Positions 47,567-59,150 of a stretch of 64,000 nucleotides of DNA are shown piece after piece. Source of the DNA: Aquatica leii (Eukaryota; Arthropoda; Insecta; Coleoptera; Lampyridae); assembly GCA_035610365.1 (NCBI GenBank), contig CM069432.1, positions 227,066,532 through 227,130,531 of the forward strand. The letters run 5' to 3'. The position numbers and the translations under genes are program-made. The notes below the pieces were generated by a model, which saw nothing but the letters and a program-made list of their open reading frames with translations, was not told the DNA's origin and searched no databases. Numbering within the stretch: the first letter of the stretch is position 1; each line of letters begins with the position of its first letter.

Positions 47567-47823
47567 AACATGATTTTAATACTTGGAAAACGTTTTTAAA
47601 ATTGTATATTAGCATCAAGAGTCTATGCTGCGAGGTTTCCTTTAAAAAATCATCCTTGTCAAAAATTCTTTGAGAAACTGCTAACAACGTTTGGTGTAAG
47701 CGGTAGTGTTGCTGACACAACACAAAAGTTACTAAAACCTATAACTGAAGACGAAGATAAGCAATTAACAGTTCTTCAATGTGTGATTGAAAACCCCAAC
47801 ACAAATCAAAATAATTATTACTA
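47567..47823 (+). pseudogene. Transposase N-terminus of the long-TIR element
   Basis: Translation gives MILILGKRF, a stop, then NCILASRVYAARFPLKNHPC, then QKFFEKLLTTFGVSGSVAD and KPITEDEDKQLTVLQCVIE with NPNTNQNN. This is the DUF4817-type helix-turn-helix region (usual form: ARRLYAERFP, then NPSTSTR). The frame ends where the piggyBac-bearing insertion begins, near 47823. Its C-terminal continuation is at 51690. Confidence 0.75.
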
Positions 47824-48079
47824 ACAACCTTCCAGTGGTCGCTGCGGACTAACTCTCCGCATTAGAGAAAAATGTGGTTTTTTTTGTTATTGGTAAAAGA
47901 AAATGCTGTAGGTACATGTCTGTAATAAATATTTTCATTAAAAAAATATAAAATTAACAAATTCAAACAAGAAACTGAAAAAAGTATTATAACTGAGAAG
48001 GAATAACAACCCTTTCTTCCAAGTTCTCAAATGAGATTCATTTCTTTCAAATAACTAGAAATATTATTTCAGTTAGTCC

Positions 48080-49404
48080 ACTCAGCACTTTCAAAGCAAT
48101 TGGGACATAAAAACGTTGTGTACTCCAAACATACACAGCATTAACATTTCTTGCAATAGTGTAGGTTTATTTTTTTTCTATCACACATCGTACATCACCC
48201 TCGTCGATTTTCTAGAGGCTGCCCGACAGGTTCTTCAAGTGTTTCTCCAGGACCACCATCCCATTGCCTAATAATTTCTTTAATTCTTCTATTCATTATT
48301 TTTGAAAGATTGGAAACATTCAATCTGTTTTTCAGATGAGATAGAATTCGGCTAAAACAGAGTTGGCGCAAAAATTCTCTACGCAAAATCTTGCAATCTG
48401 AATTATTTGCCTTGTATACAACTAAGGATTTTATTCCTCCAACATTCATCATTGAATAAAAAATTACCATGGGCTATCTACGGGTGTTACGGGCGCAATT
48501 ATATACAGAACACAATTTATCTACGGCCCCCCTTGGCTTGATTTTACGTAATTATCATTTCGGGTTTGCCGGTTTCTTCATCAATGTTATCGTCCTTATG
48601 CATACTGGGCACAAGCAGTACGTTTCTGTTTTTTTAGGTATATATGACAAGAGTACAAAGCTCACTAAAACCAAATATCAAAGTGTTCTCTGGGCGTTTA
48701 GTAAAAGAAACTAATTCGACTGGTAATTCCTTTTTATTTTTCCTAATGGTTCCCAAACCCGTAAGCCTGTTTTTTCTTTGAATTGTTTTACTAAATTGAA
48801 ACTGGTAAACCAATTATCTATGGTCACGCTTCTTCCGGTTTCCTTGATTGTCTGACACATACGATCGACAACATCAATCGGCGAATTGCTTATTTCAAAT
48901 GGCCCTGCTGGCTGTTTACCGACATACACTTCTAAATTGCAAGTGTAAAACATTTTGGCATCACACATAGCAAATATTTTGATAACATGTTTGTTTGGTT
49001 TGCTGGGAATATATTGACGAAATCCATAACGTCCCCTGAAAGCTTCCAGTTTTTTATCTGCATAACATAGTGATATGGAATCAATGCAGAAGCACAGTTT
49101 TCAACAAATTTGTCAAAGACCACTCTAATGGTTGCTAGTTTGTCCACTGTCTTGCGTTCTTCGCGAGTCTCTAAGTTGTCAAACCCCAGATGCCGAAGTA
49201 AAAATCGGAACCGTTTAAGCGACATTCTTCATTTTCGGTGTCTGAAATTTCCTGTTCGATATCAGTATCATGTATTTCAGTATCCAGTATATCGTGCTCT
49301 CCTTCATCGCTATCATCGTCCCATATTTCTTCCTCGTTCTCTGATATTACACATTTTTCCATCAAACGCTGTAATCGCTCTTGTTCAGCTTTATAATTTG
49401 CCAT
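48080..49404 (-). pseudogene. piggyBac transposase relic 4
   Basis: ATG at 49404 starts MANYKAEQERLQRLMEKCVI, followed by a strongly acidic N-terminal region (WDDDSDEGEHDI). The next blocks are LKRFRFLLRHLGFDNLETRE and KTVDKLATIRVVFDKFVENC (49222-49080), then the strand near the first catalytic Asp with frame breaks. 48968-48711 gives KMFYTCNLEVYVGKQPAGPF and SVTIDNWFTSFNLVKQFKEK with IDNWFTS, the second catalytic Asp block. 48470-48195 gives VIFYSMMNVGGIKSLVVY with the usual N-W/L-Asp block degraded, and KNRLNVSNLSKIMNRRI. 48190-48085 holds the C-terminal finger (HYCKKC, CCVCLEY, CPNCFESAE). A deletion between 48711 and 48470 and frameshifts make it inactive. A candidate outer end is CCTTCCAGTGGTCGCTGCGG at 47827. 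Confidence 0.85.
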
Positions 49405-49515
49405 TATAAAATAATATTCTGTTGCATAAAATGAATTTTCAAAAAGTATAGTATTACCTTGTTACATGCCAAAGTTAACACGAAGTTACTGCCTGAAATG
49501 GGGTAACATAAACGA

Positions 49516-51241
49516 TGTTGTGCCACTAGCTCAATGGAGAAGGGGGTGGGTTGTAATTTAAAATTCCGTGAAAAATTGGAAACGCGATCGACGTAAAATT
49601 GAACTAAAACGGTAAAATAGTCAAAAATCGGTAAGGGCGCCAATCAAGGTCACGATGAGGGTAGTTTTCAAACCCCTGATTATCCGAAAGCTCATCTGGT
49701 TGGTTACAACCCCAGAACTTACCTTGAGTTGTAAACTATACTGAAATACACTTAAAAACAAAAATTTACGTATGCGGTAGCTACATGAATAAAAGCTCTT
49801 TACATTTAACAATTTAACATTTATTGATTGAATATTTAACAACAACAAAAAATAATGATTAGTAAACAAATTTTAATAAAATAAAAAAAATTAATAATCT
49901 TAAGCAAAACCAAACAAAAATGAACAATCTACACACAAAACATTAAATTAAAATTTATAAAAAGAAAATGCTACAATAATAGCGTTAACTCGACGTTTTC
50001 AAATAAAACATAACGCAAATAAATTTCAAGGCCTTGACCGCATAAGAAATTAAACAATTCAAATAACTAAGAACAATACAGGTTATAAAATATATTTCCG
50101 AACTTTAATTCGAACTAAACAAAATATAGTTTATAATTCGTTACATTATCTTATATTCGGGAATACGATTTACTTTTCAAACGCACCAAAACAAAGTTAA
50201 TTTATTTTAACTTCTCGCAAATACTTTAAGTGTTCATTGAAATAATTAAATTTAACGTTCGTCGTAATTCAATCGGCTCAAATTCAAAGCTTTTACTGCA
50301 TTTCAATCGCGGGTCACTACACGATAATAACCAAAATCGATAAATACCTTTACTTAATTGTAGAAACCAGATAAGCTGCGGGTCACAGTGGTTTTCAAAG
50401 CTACAACCTCAGATGGACTTCGGCTGCTCCCAAACGTATCGTAGTCGAATGCGGGATCAGTGGAACCCCCAAACAATAGGTCACCAGCGGAAGATTTATT
50501 TCACAATTTAAACCGCACAATAGCGAAGAAAAGGGATTTTTCTACTCAAAACATCGAAACTAAATCCCTCAAACGTGAGTGTTTATTTTTGGATACCGTG
50601 ACGTCTATATAAACCGTACTTTACGAAATTTGAAAAATTAACATTTTCATCACAACACTTAATTTTCACGGTACCAACTAACTTCCGCGGTACTACATAA
50701 CGATAGGGCAAGGTAACCTCCTCACTCTACTACATCTCACGGTCCCCGGTATTTCTAATTCTCTTGCCACGATCGAATCCTCATCCATATATCAACTTTT
50801 CTCGAATACCCTTTCCACAAAGGCTGTGTTCGAAATTTCAAGAACGCAAACACTCTTATTAAGAAGTGTGATAAAGAGGCAATCAGTCCCCATTACGTCA
50901 TATTTATAGCATTAGGACACAGCATTTCGCTTGTACGTGAAAGTGTCAAATTGACAAAATATTATATTACAAGAATTTAAACTGCCTAATAAATTAAGAT
51001 AATGACTTAATTTTTCCACGTAATCTAAACGATTGACACAAAGAAATCAAAGTACGACTGTACTGAGAATGCACTTGAACAAAGAACTTTTGGACCAACT
51101 TAAAATAAACAAACGACGAAAATATAATTAATTACGATTATATCTCAGAAAGGAAACATAAATTACAACTGGAATTCTCAACAAACCAAGTGAAATATTT
51201 AATAAACAAAATCGCGAAATCAGATGGTTCACGGCGTAACA
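49516..51241 (-). repeat. Putative solo LTR B (about 1.73 kb)
   Basis: Minus-strand start TGTTACGCCGTGAACCATCT and end GTGGCACAACA fit TGTT...AACA LTR termini. Related to LTR A at 23289-24927 in both ends and several blocks. It contains no recognised coding region. No target duplication was found. It separates piggyBac relic 4 from the DDE part of the long-TIR element. Confidence 0.45.
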
Positions 51242-51689
51242 AAATACAAAACTTTATCAACAATTTACATTGTAACTTTGGATTTAAAATCGTAAAATAA
51301 CTTATTAAACTCAATCTAAAATTACATTAAAACAAATTCAGAATACTGTGTCCATTACCAAAGATTACTCAAACAACCAATCGATTTTAAACGATGGTTA
51401 CACCGAGCTAACAAATCGAGAAAGAAAAAAAAAGAAAACGCAAATTCAGCCAGCTGAATCTATTTATGGGGTCTGTCATAAAAGAAAACTGCTGACTTTC
51501 AAACGCAGGTCACAACCTTGCTTTTTTGCACAACCAGAAAAAATTAATAAAAAGATTTGTTACGTGGATGGTCGCTGCGGAAAAATTGCAATTACACCCC
51601 ACAGCCTTTACTAGCATACTAACATATTAATGTAGGAAAGATACTGAAGGTTATACGGTGGGGTGGGAGGTATTAATAAAATGGCGACA
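51242..51689. other. Stretch with an unassigned 88-codon open frame
   Basis: The plus frame at 51348-51614 is lysine-rich and ends CYVDGRCGKIAITPHSLY; I do not recognise it. GGTCGCTGCGGA at about 51568 repeats 12 bases found at 47834, in the same orientation. Confidence 0.3.
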
Positions 51690-52360
51690 AAAGTAAAACC
51701 AGTGCGGACCAATTTTAGGTTTAGGTTGCAATTTTGTTTATGGTTTCTTGAAAAAACTGGTAAAGACGAACACCTCTTTGGCAAAATATTATTTACCGAC
51801 GAATCTACATTTTAAAATAATAAATTAATGAACAAAGATAACTTTCATTATTACAGTACCAAAAACGAACAAAAATTAAAAAACACTGGATTGACAAAAC
51901 CAAAGGTATCTAAACTTCTATGGAGGAATAATAGGAGAAAATGTAGTAGGGTCGTATTTTTTATGAGCATTTAAATGGAAAAAAAATTTAAGATTATTAC
52001 AGAAATTTTTTGGTGTTTTTAAAAAATATTTCTTTGACTATGAGAACAAGAATGCGGTTGCAGTTAGATGATGCTACAGCACATTTACGCGTAATGTAAA
52101 GGGATATTTGAATCAAAAAGTATAGAGGTGGGCCCAACAATTGGCTTCCTAAATTATTTGACTTAACAACAATAGATTTCATGTTCTGGATCTATGTTAA
52201 GAAAATTGGTTTATCACACTCCACCGACGACCACAAAAGATATGAAATTACCTATTCGCGATGCGTTTGCAACTGTAACTTCAGGTACCTAAAAAAACAA
52301 TTATGAACAAAGACTAATGTTGTGTATTGAAGAAAATTGACACCACTTTGAACATTTGTT
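51690..52360 (+). pseudogene. Transposase DDE region of the long-TIR element
   Basis: Translation gives RLQFCLWFLEKTGKDEHLFG, KILFTDESTF (first Asp), then a stop, then STKNEQKLKNTGLTKPKVS. After several breaks come a region around VGPTIGFLNYLT and HTPPTTTKDMKLPIRDAFA near the C-terminus. The second and third acidic sites are not visible. It matches the DUF4817/DDE_3 transposase type and completes the N-terminal piece at 47567. Confidence 0.75.
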
Positions 52361-52439
52361 GTGAATTTATTTATTTTGACAATAAACAAGTTTTTGTCTA
52401 TCACACTTAAATGAAAAAAATCTATTTGACTAACAATTT

Positions 52440-53012
52440 ATTGATGTAAGTAAACTAATGAAAATAAGTCGGAAACTAATCGATATTGATATAGGAAACC
52501 TTATGGCGATTGAAAAGGAAAATAATAATGCTTATTGCAACAATAAAATTTGAAGTGCTTAACATTGTAATTAAACAAAATGTTTTAGTATACTTAAACT
52601 TCTAATTACAAACACACTGTACATTAATTTAATAGTTTAATTATTTTTACACAAAACTCCAACAATGTAGAATTAACAGACAAAAATTAATTAAACATGT
52701 AATGAAACGTAATTTATTTCGAGAGTTCTATATTTTCAAAAAAAGTCAAACAATTCAAAAACTATCAAGAATTAGTATAGGAAACTTTGCATAAACTGAC
52801 ATTATTTTTTTATACAGTTTATAAAAATAAAATAAAATTTATAGTTTTATTAAAAAATATATAACTTTATATTATTTTAATTTAGGCCACTCTGTATAGT
52901 TCTAACAATTTTTAAATTGTAACCGGCAACTTACATATTTCGTTAAAAGATTTTTTAATATCATGTATAGTTTTGTCACTAAGCTCCGTCCCGTTGAGTG
53001 TGAACCACCCTG
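52440..53012 (+). repeat. Right long terminal inverted repeat
   Basis: Inverse of 46818-47455; see the left arm for the shared blocks. The outer end is ...GAACCACCCTG followed by TA. Confidence 0.82.
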
Positions 53013-53019
53013 TATAGTC

Positions 53020-54850
53020 TCTTCCTCTGATACCTAACAGGTTAGTAAACAATTTTCATTTGCTTCTGTCCAAGTTATGCATTGTCTGTAGTTTTTCAGT
53101 ATTCCAAGTTGTACATGGTCTGCCACTTCTGTTTTCAGAATTTTTGTCTCTCATACGAGCTTTGCTTGTTACATCCTTATCATATGTGCGAACTATCTTA
53201 GTTTTTTTCTTCAATTATTTCAGTCAAGTTTTTGATGTTTAGTTTTTCTCTTATTTCTGAGTTTCTTATTTTATCTGTCCGCTTAACTTTACCTACTTGT
53301 CTGAGGTACTTCATTTCTGCCACTTGTATTCTATATATTTTTTTGTAAGTATCCATTTTTCGCACTCGTATGTAAATGTTGGTATATATGTTTCCTTTGT
53401 TATTTATTATGGTTTCTAAGTATTTATATCTGTTCGTTTCTTCTATTTTCTTGCTCTCTATTTGGATGTTTAAAGCCGTCGTTATTTCCTTGTCTTTTGG
53501 AATTTTCGTGGTTTGTGTTTTTTGCATATTTACATTTAATCCATATTTCTTTATTGCTGTGTTCTATTTTTTAGATTGTGTTCTAATTTTTTGCCGATTT
53601 TTGGCATGATTACGGGTTTTATATTATTCGATCTTACATAATATTTTTTAACTGTCTTGCATTATCTATTTATACCTTCTCTTAATATTTTTTCTAATAT
53701 ACTTTTGTACAATTTGACTGCTATACAAAATAACTACATGTCTTTGTAATTTCGACAGCTTGTGATGTTTTCTTTCTTGTGAAGTGAGTATAATTGCATT
53801 TATTTATTCTTGTAATACGGCTTTTTTTTCCAAATTAGATTAAAGATTTTTAGCAAGTACTGTTGTGCATTTTTCTCTAGGTATTTTATTATTTCCGGGT
53901 CTATTTCGTCGCATCCTGCCGCTTTCCCTATTCTCATTTTGTTTATTACTTTTAGTTTTTTTTAAGTTATTGGGTGTCCATTGTCTATTTCTACAGTTTT
54001 CTGGTTTTATTTTTTTTTATATCTTTTGTTGTGTCTGTAGCGTTATCGGTTAATAGTTTTGTCGAAGTATTCTCTCTATCTATTTATTATTTGGTTTTTC
54101 TCTGTTATTATTTTTCTTCTCTGGTCTTGCATACTTTTAGCTTAATTTTTCTAATATTTCTTATATTTTTGAGTGTATTATAGAACAATTTTACTGTTTT
54201 TTTTTTTGTTCTATAACTTTTTTATTTGCTTTTGTAACTTTTCTTTTGCTATCTTTTCCATCATGTTTTCTTCTTTTTGATCTCTTTTCTTAACTCATCA
54301 TTCCATAAATCTGTTCGTTTACTTATTTTCTTGTTTCTTTTTTGCCACATGCTTTTTCTCTTGCTTTTGTAACTATGTTTTTAAATAGTCGCCATTCTTC
54401 TACATCGTTTGTTATTTATCTTTTATTTTGTGTTTTCTTTTCTATTCTGTCTTCATATTTTGTTTGTATGTGTTTATTTTATCTTTATTTGTTTGTTTTC
54501 TTTTATTTTTGCTGACTGATAAAGAATGTTGTTTCCAATAAAAAGTGACTGCTCCTATTTCGAAACTTATTCTTACTCTTGCATCTTTAATTTTTGTTCT
54601 TTTGTTTGATTTTTTATTGTGTAGTCTATAATAGATTATTTACTTATTGATATATTTCTCTAGTTTTTTTGTGTATTTACTTGTGTGGAATATGGTATTT
54701 GTGATAGTTAAATTGTTATCGATACAAAATTCTAGTAATATTCTAATTACTATAATGTCTTTACTTTCACTTATTATTTTTTGTTGTCCTTCCTAGAACT
54801 CTGTTGTTTTTAATGTACAAGTTTTTTTGTAAGCAGGTAAGGTATATATC
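53020..54850 (-). mobile_element. Non-LTR retrotransposon ORF2 remnant (RTE-like)
   Basis: Minus strand, N to C. About 54800-54560 gives EFCIDNNLTITNTIFH and KDARVRISFEIGA, the C-terminal part of an apurinic-type endonuclease. About 53990-53700 gives KMRIGKAAGCDEIDPEIIK, RNYKDM, VKLYKSILEKIL, the first RT blocks. 53527-53198 is an open frame of 109 codons with KIEETNRYKYLETIINNKGN and IQVAEMKYLRQVGKVKRTDK, then NLTEIIEEKN, the C-terminal region of such elements. 53180-53100 gives NRSGRPCTTW. The catalytic RT box is missing (a deletion between about 53700 and 53530). Plus-strand hydrophobic frames in this region are antisense shadows. Confidence 0.8.
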
Positions 54851-56177
54851 ACTTACTAAGCAATAAGCTGTATGCTATTGTAAAATTGATATTTGGGGTT
54901 GTCAAAAGTTTACAAAACAAATCGTATTAATTAATGCTTGAGTTTGGCATCTACATACACAAATGATAAAAATTAATTTTAAATAAACCAATACTACAAG
55001 GTAAAGATTATCTGACTTCATTAAAGGAAAACGAATAATATGCACTTTTAATTTTTACTTAGATACTGTTTTATTTTGATTAAGTTTTCATATTTATATT
55101 GTAAATAATATGATTATGTGTTAACGATTCATTCTTGGCAGTTGAGCAGCTTATTCACGAGTTACCCATCTCTAAAAACCAGGATTGCGACCTAAAATAA
55201 TTAAGGTTAATTTTGAACAAGCTGCTATTAGGGCTCTGTAGGCAAAATTTTCCAATCCTAAAATTCGTTTTTGTTTTAACGCAATGTTTTTAGCAACTTG
55301 TTCAAGTTGTAGAGCTATAAACAAGGTATACCAAAAGTTTCTATTTTTTTCTAAATTTGGAAAATGGAGAAACGCTGTGGTTACATGCAAAAATGTAGTT
55401 TGGTAGTTTCCAAAGTAGTCCATACACGGGCTCTCAGGGGTCCCCGCTATCATTCCGTGAAAAATTTAAATTGATTTTGGGGTTTTTGAACAACGTCAAG
55501 GATTAATCACAAAGATCAAAATACAATTAAAAAATTGTGAAAACAAAAAAATCAAAACTTTTAAACACGCCAGCAACCCGCTGTCAGTCTTAAGCCTAAA
55601 CAAAGTACAAAGAAACGCTTTTTTGCGCTTTGAAAATGATACTTATGAAAAAATATTTTCTTATAATCAATGTGTAATTTGAATACAATTTTTTATCTAA
55701 ATAAAAATTTAATACGTATAACATTTTTCTACGCGTCCTCTTGTTGTTGCGCCTATTTGTCGCCCGCGTCTTGTTTTCGCGCGTTTAAGTTTCCGCGTTT
55801 TTTTCCCGTAGATTTATGATTTACATATAAACATAAAACGGTTAAAACAAAAACGGAACAACATACATTCCTTGGGCCAAAGGCCCTGGAATAATATCAC
55901 GTTGCTCTCCTAGGGTAATCATTGTAGTAACGCGCTTGGTGCATAAATAGCTATTATCTACAACTGTCATATAAGTAATGACAATAATTTGACATTTTTT
56001 GAAATGTCATAATGACTTTTATTACCGCACTAGTGATTTTTTTAATCTTTTACCGCATTAGTGGGTAAATGATATCTTAAATAAAATTAAGAAATTTTTA
56101 AATAAATATTTACCGATTATATAAAAACTTATTTGTTGTAAACATTAACAATAAAATCTTCACGTTTATATAAATTA
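54851..56177. other. Stretch without recognised gene, with a small hAT end fragment
   Basis: TCCGTGAAAAATTTAAATTG and GTTTTTGAACAACGTCAAGG at about 55452-55500 resemble 33431-33490, the left end of hAT copy 1, so a short third hAT fragment is likely. The minus frame at 55453-55172 has no recognised product. Imperfect ACCGCACTAGTG / ACCGCATTAGTG repeats lie near 56022-56062. Confidence 0.4.
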
Positions 56178-56428
56178 TGTAACAACGAGCTGCACTGTCG
56201 CAACGACACGACAATAACACACACACTTTAGTAAGAGAGGGCTGCTTCGTGGTAACAAAAGACTACTTTTGACATCAGTTTAATTTTTTCAATTCGATAA
56301 AAGTCAATGAAAGGGTTAATTCGTATGAATGTATCAGTTAACTAAATAAAACTGTGTGTTACGTGTATTAGTGGCTAACAATACTATTTACTATCGAAAC
56401 GAGGGTAATATAATCCACTCCTGCCCAA
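56178..56428 (+). repeat. 5' LTR
   Basis: Starts TGTAACAACGAGCTGCACTG. It matches the 3' LTR closely, with a 6-base insertion (TGCTTC) at about 56241 and scattered substitutions. The end near 56428 is set by loss of similarity. Confidence 0.9.
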
Positions 56429-56435
56429 CGCGTTG

Positions 56436-57015
56436 CCTTACGTTTTCGGTAGTGAACAGTATTCAAAAAACGTTTAAAACAAAAGTAAGATTTCGTAATT
56501 GTTTCGTCAACATTGCTGCGTTTAGTGTTAACAAACTAGCGTCCTCCATTACGAACAATTCAAAAATTTATTTAGCTACTCGAAAAGTAAACAATCAACA
56601 CAACATTCAAACTGTGAGTTCTGCAAATTTTTCTGCATGTAAAGCAAGGTTTAATGGTAATTCAAAGTTCGATATCGAAGCATTCATTGATTCAATAACG
56701 GTATATAAGGAATGTCTTAATATAAGCAATGAACATGCACTAAAAGGACTTTCAATGTTTCTAACAAATGATGCAGCTACATGGTGGCAAGGAATTAAAA
56801 GTTCAATTCAATGCTTTGATGAAACTATCACATCATTTCGACATGCTTATGGTTATCTAAAGCCTGTACACCAAATTTTCCAGGATTTGTTTTCATTTAA
56901 ACAAGATAATGAGGAAACTGACGTCTTTATTTCTAAAACGCGCGCATTGTTGTCACGTCTTGCAAGCAAATCTGTTATTTCAGAACATGTACAACTTGAC
57001 ATGGTGAACTTTTAA
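56436..57015 (+). pseudogene. Gypsy gag
   Basis: The open frame runs to a stop at 57013. The region from about 56610 contains FSACKARFNGNSKFDIEAFI, then LKGLSMFLTNDAATWWQGIK and FSFKQDNEETDVFISKTRAL, the retrotransposon capsid fold (AATWW block). The N-terminal start is uncertain because the frame opens within the LTR. A nucleocapsid with zinc knuckles follows in other frames at about 57178-57400. Confidence 0.85.
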
Positions 57016-57177
57016 ATGTGAGAATTTGAGAAAAATTTACTCGCGATAAAATAATTGAATTGATCGAATCGGCACGTGTCATTGAATGAACTTTCTCTGA
57101 AATTCCAAGTAGATCAACTAACTCTATTAAAAATAATATGCCTTACAATAGCCATTACAATCATATTCGTAAACCTA

Positions 57178-57760
57178 AACAATGTGTTTATTGTAAAAAC
57201 TACGGACAGGTTGAAGATGAATGTAAGAAGTTATTACGCATACGTTCCGAGTCTTCAAATGTTACTGAGAATTAGAAACATGTGAATAATGCTAGTTCTA
57301 GCTCATGTTCTGTAGGTTCAAGTGGCGACTGTAAAATTTTGTGTTATGGATGCAAAACACCTGGGTATATCCGCAGCAATTGTCCTAATTGTTCAAAAAG
57401 TTAAAACCGAAGTTGCTCACGTGAATACATTTAGATCCTATTTTTATGTAATATGTTTGATAATCTACCAAACTGTAAGAATTTGTATTCTCAGAATGCA
57501 CGACCGCTGACTCGTGTTCACATCGAAGGCCATAGTGGATACAGTTACCTCGATTCCGGTGCTCAATCTGCAGGATTGCGTCCCATATTTTTCAAAAGTC
57601 ATGGAAATGACACTAACAGATGGCAAAACGTCAAAGGTTAATGTACTTGTGTTTCAAGTTAAAATTTTCTTAGGAGGGAGATTGCATAATATTTCATTAA
57701 TTTCTTTACCAGATACTCCTAACGTAAAACACTTTAAGGTACTGATTTCTTAAAAGTAGC
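57178..57760 (+). pseudogene. Gypsy zinc knuckles and protease
   Basis: CVYCKNYGQVEDEC at about 57184 and CYGCKTPGYIRSNC at about 57343 are degenerate CCHC knuckles; the first has Val in place of the usual His. About 57515-57570 gives HIEGHSGYSYLDSGAQSAG, with LDSGA as the aspartic protease active-site triad. Frames change between these pieces. Confidence 0.8.
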
Positions 57761-57765
57761 AAACA

Positions 57766-58740
57766 TTGCGCTCTGATGAAGCTATTTCGTTTACTTCGGT
57801 AGAAAAATCCGAATTTAATAATGTTCTCGAGAACAATCTTGATTTATTTCTACCCAACAAAGAAGCCACTCCGTATGCAGAAGATACCATTACTCTCATA
57901 GATAATACTTCTACAGCAGTTCCACCTTATCGTCTCTCCGAAGAGAAAAAAGAATCTTATGTAAAGAAATCGAAGATTGGAAGATATTATAGAAGAATGT
58001 GAATCTCCTTATGCTGCTCCAATAGTTTTAGTGCCAAAAAAGATGCAGGCACAAGGTTAGTAGTGGATTATCGAAAAATAAATGCTATCACTTGTTCAAA
58101 TAAATATCTATTGCCTCATATCCAAGACTTACTTAATTCGGCTAAAAAAGCTACTTATATAACCCTTGATCTTAAATCAGGTTACCATCAGATTTCAGTC
58201 AAGCCAGAAGATAGGGATAAGACCGCATTTATTTGCCCTTTAGGTTCGTTCCGTTACATACGAATGCCGTTTGTATTGCGAAATGCACCTTCCACATTTT
58301 AACACCTTATTGATAGATTTCGCTTCGGTTTATAAGATGTAAACATCTTGGCTTGCTTACTTGACATGATCATATTGTCTCGTATTTTCATGGAACATGT
58401 TAGGGGCATACAACTTGTGTTCAATCGCCTGAGAATGTTTAAGCTTCACCTAAACAGATCCAAGTGCACATTTGGTTGCCCGTCTGTCAATTACCTTGAT
58501 CACGTAATTACTCCTAAGGGTTTGAAGCCGAATCCAAGCAAAGTTTCTGCCATTCTGGATATGCCTACGCCCAGGAACACGAAACAAGTTCTCTCTTTTC
58601 TCCAAACCTGTTCATGGTACCGGCGTTTTATAGAAAATTTTGCAGGCACAGCTAAACCTCTCACGAACCTCACAAAGAAAAATATAATATGGACTTGAGG
58701 TCCTAAACAAGAAGAAACCTTACAACGACTAAAAGAGTTG
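57766..58740 (+). pseudogene. Gypsy reverse transcriptase
   Basis: 57766-57990 encodes the leader with NNLDLFLPNKEATPYAEDT. A frameshift at about 57975 follows. 58063-58302 gives MDYRKINAITCSNKYLLPHI, LDLKSGYHQISVKPEDRDKT and FRYIRMPFVLRNAPSTF, the palm with the first catalytic Asp in LDLKSG. After a stop, 58348-58698 has LLDMIILSRIFMEHV, where the usual YLDD box is LLDM, so the catalytic Asp pair is damaged. Then CTFGCPSVNYLDHVITPKG and FLQTCSWYRRFIENFAG. Inactive. Confidence 0.9.
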
Positions 58741-59150
58741 TTAACAACTAGTCCGATTCTCCGTCAAGCTGACGCAAAGCTTCCCTTATGTTCTTAGAAC
58801 CGACGCTAGTGCATATGCTCTTGGTGCATGTTTACTCCAGAGAGAAGGTACTGACGAAAGACCCATAGAATATGCATACAGATTGTTGACACAATCGGAA
58901 CGAAATTATTGTACTACAGAATCCAAAGCATTAGTTGTTGTGTGGGCCGTTAACTTTTTTAGAGGTTACCTAGCAGGTTCCACTACTGCTGTCCAGTCAG
59001 ATCAAAAACCGCTCAGGTGGTTCATGTCATTAAAACCAGCAACAGGTCACTTCTTCTCCAGTTTTATGACTTAAAAATAGACTATACTCCTGGTCGATTA
59101 AATCTAGTAGCTAGCATGCTATCAAGACCTCCTTTTGAAAACTTAGAAGC
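58741..59150 (+). pseudogene. Gypsy RNase H
   Basis: About 58780-58870 gives RTDASAYALGACLLQREG in a shifted frame. 58883-59040 gives SERNYCTTESKALVVVWAVN and SDQKPLRWFMSLK, and 59060-59110 gives YDLKIDYTPGRLNLVASMLS. These are the RNase H blocks with the Asp of TDASAYA and the Glu of ESKAL. Frame breaks near 58795 and 59020. Confidence 0.85.

Larger units (their letters stand above)
46818..53012 (+). mobile_element. Tc/mariner-type element with long terminal inverted repeats, split by later insertions
   Basis: The outer ends TAGGGTCGTTCACGCTCAAT and, in inverse, CAGGGTGGTTCACACTCAAC are flanked by TA on both sides (46816-46817, 53013-53014). Inverted similarity continues inward to about 47455 and 52440, giving arms of roughly 0.6 kb. 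Just inside the left arm is a transposase N-terminus (47567-47823), and just inside the right arm the DDE part (51690-52360), both on the plus strand. The 3.9 kb between them holds a piggyBac relic and a putative LTR, so one element was split by later insertions. Confidence 0.78.

Noticed and set aside
47834-51580. GGTCGCTGCGGA at 47834 and 51568 as the two ends of piggyBac relic 4
   Set aside because: The two copies are in the same orientation; piggyBac ends should be inverted.
53376-54183. Hydrophobic plus-strand frames that look like membrane proteins
   Set aside because: They are antisense to the Lys/Asn-rich non-LTR ORF2 relic, which explains their Phe/Leu-rich composition.
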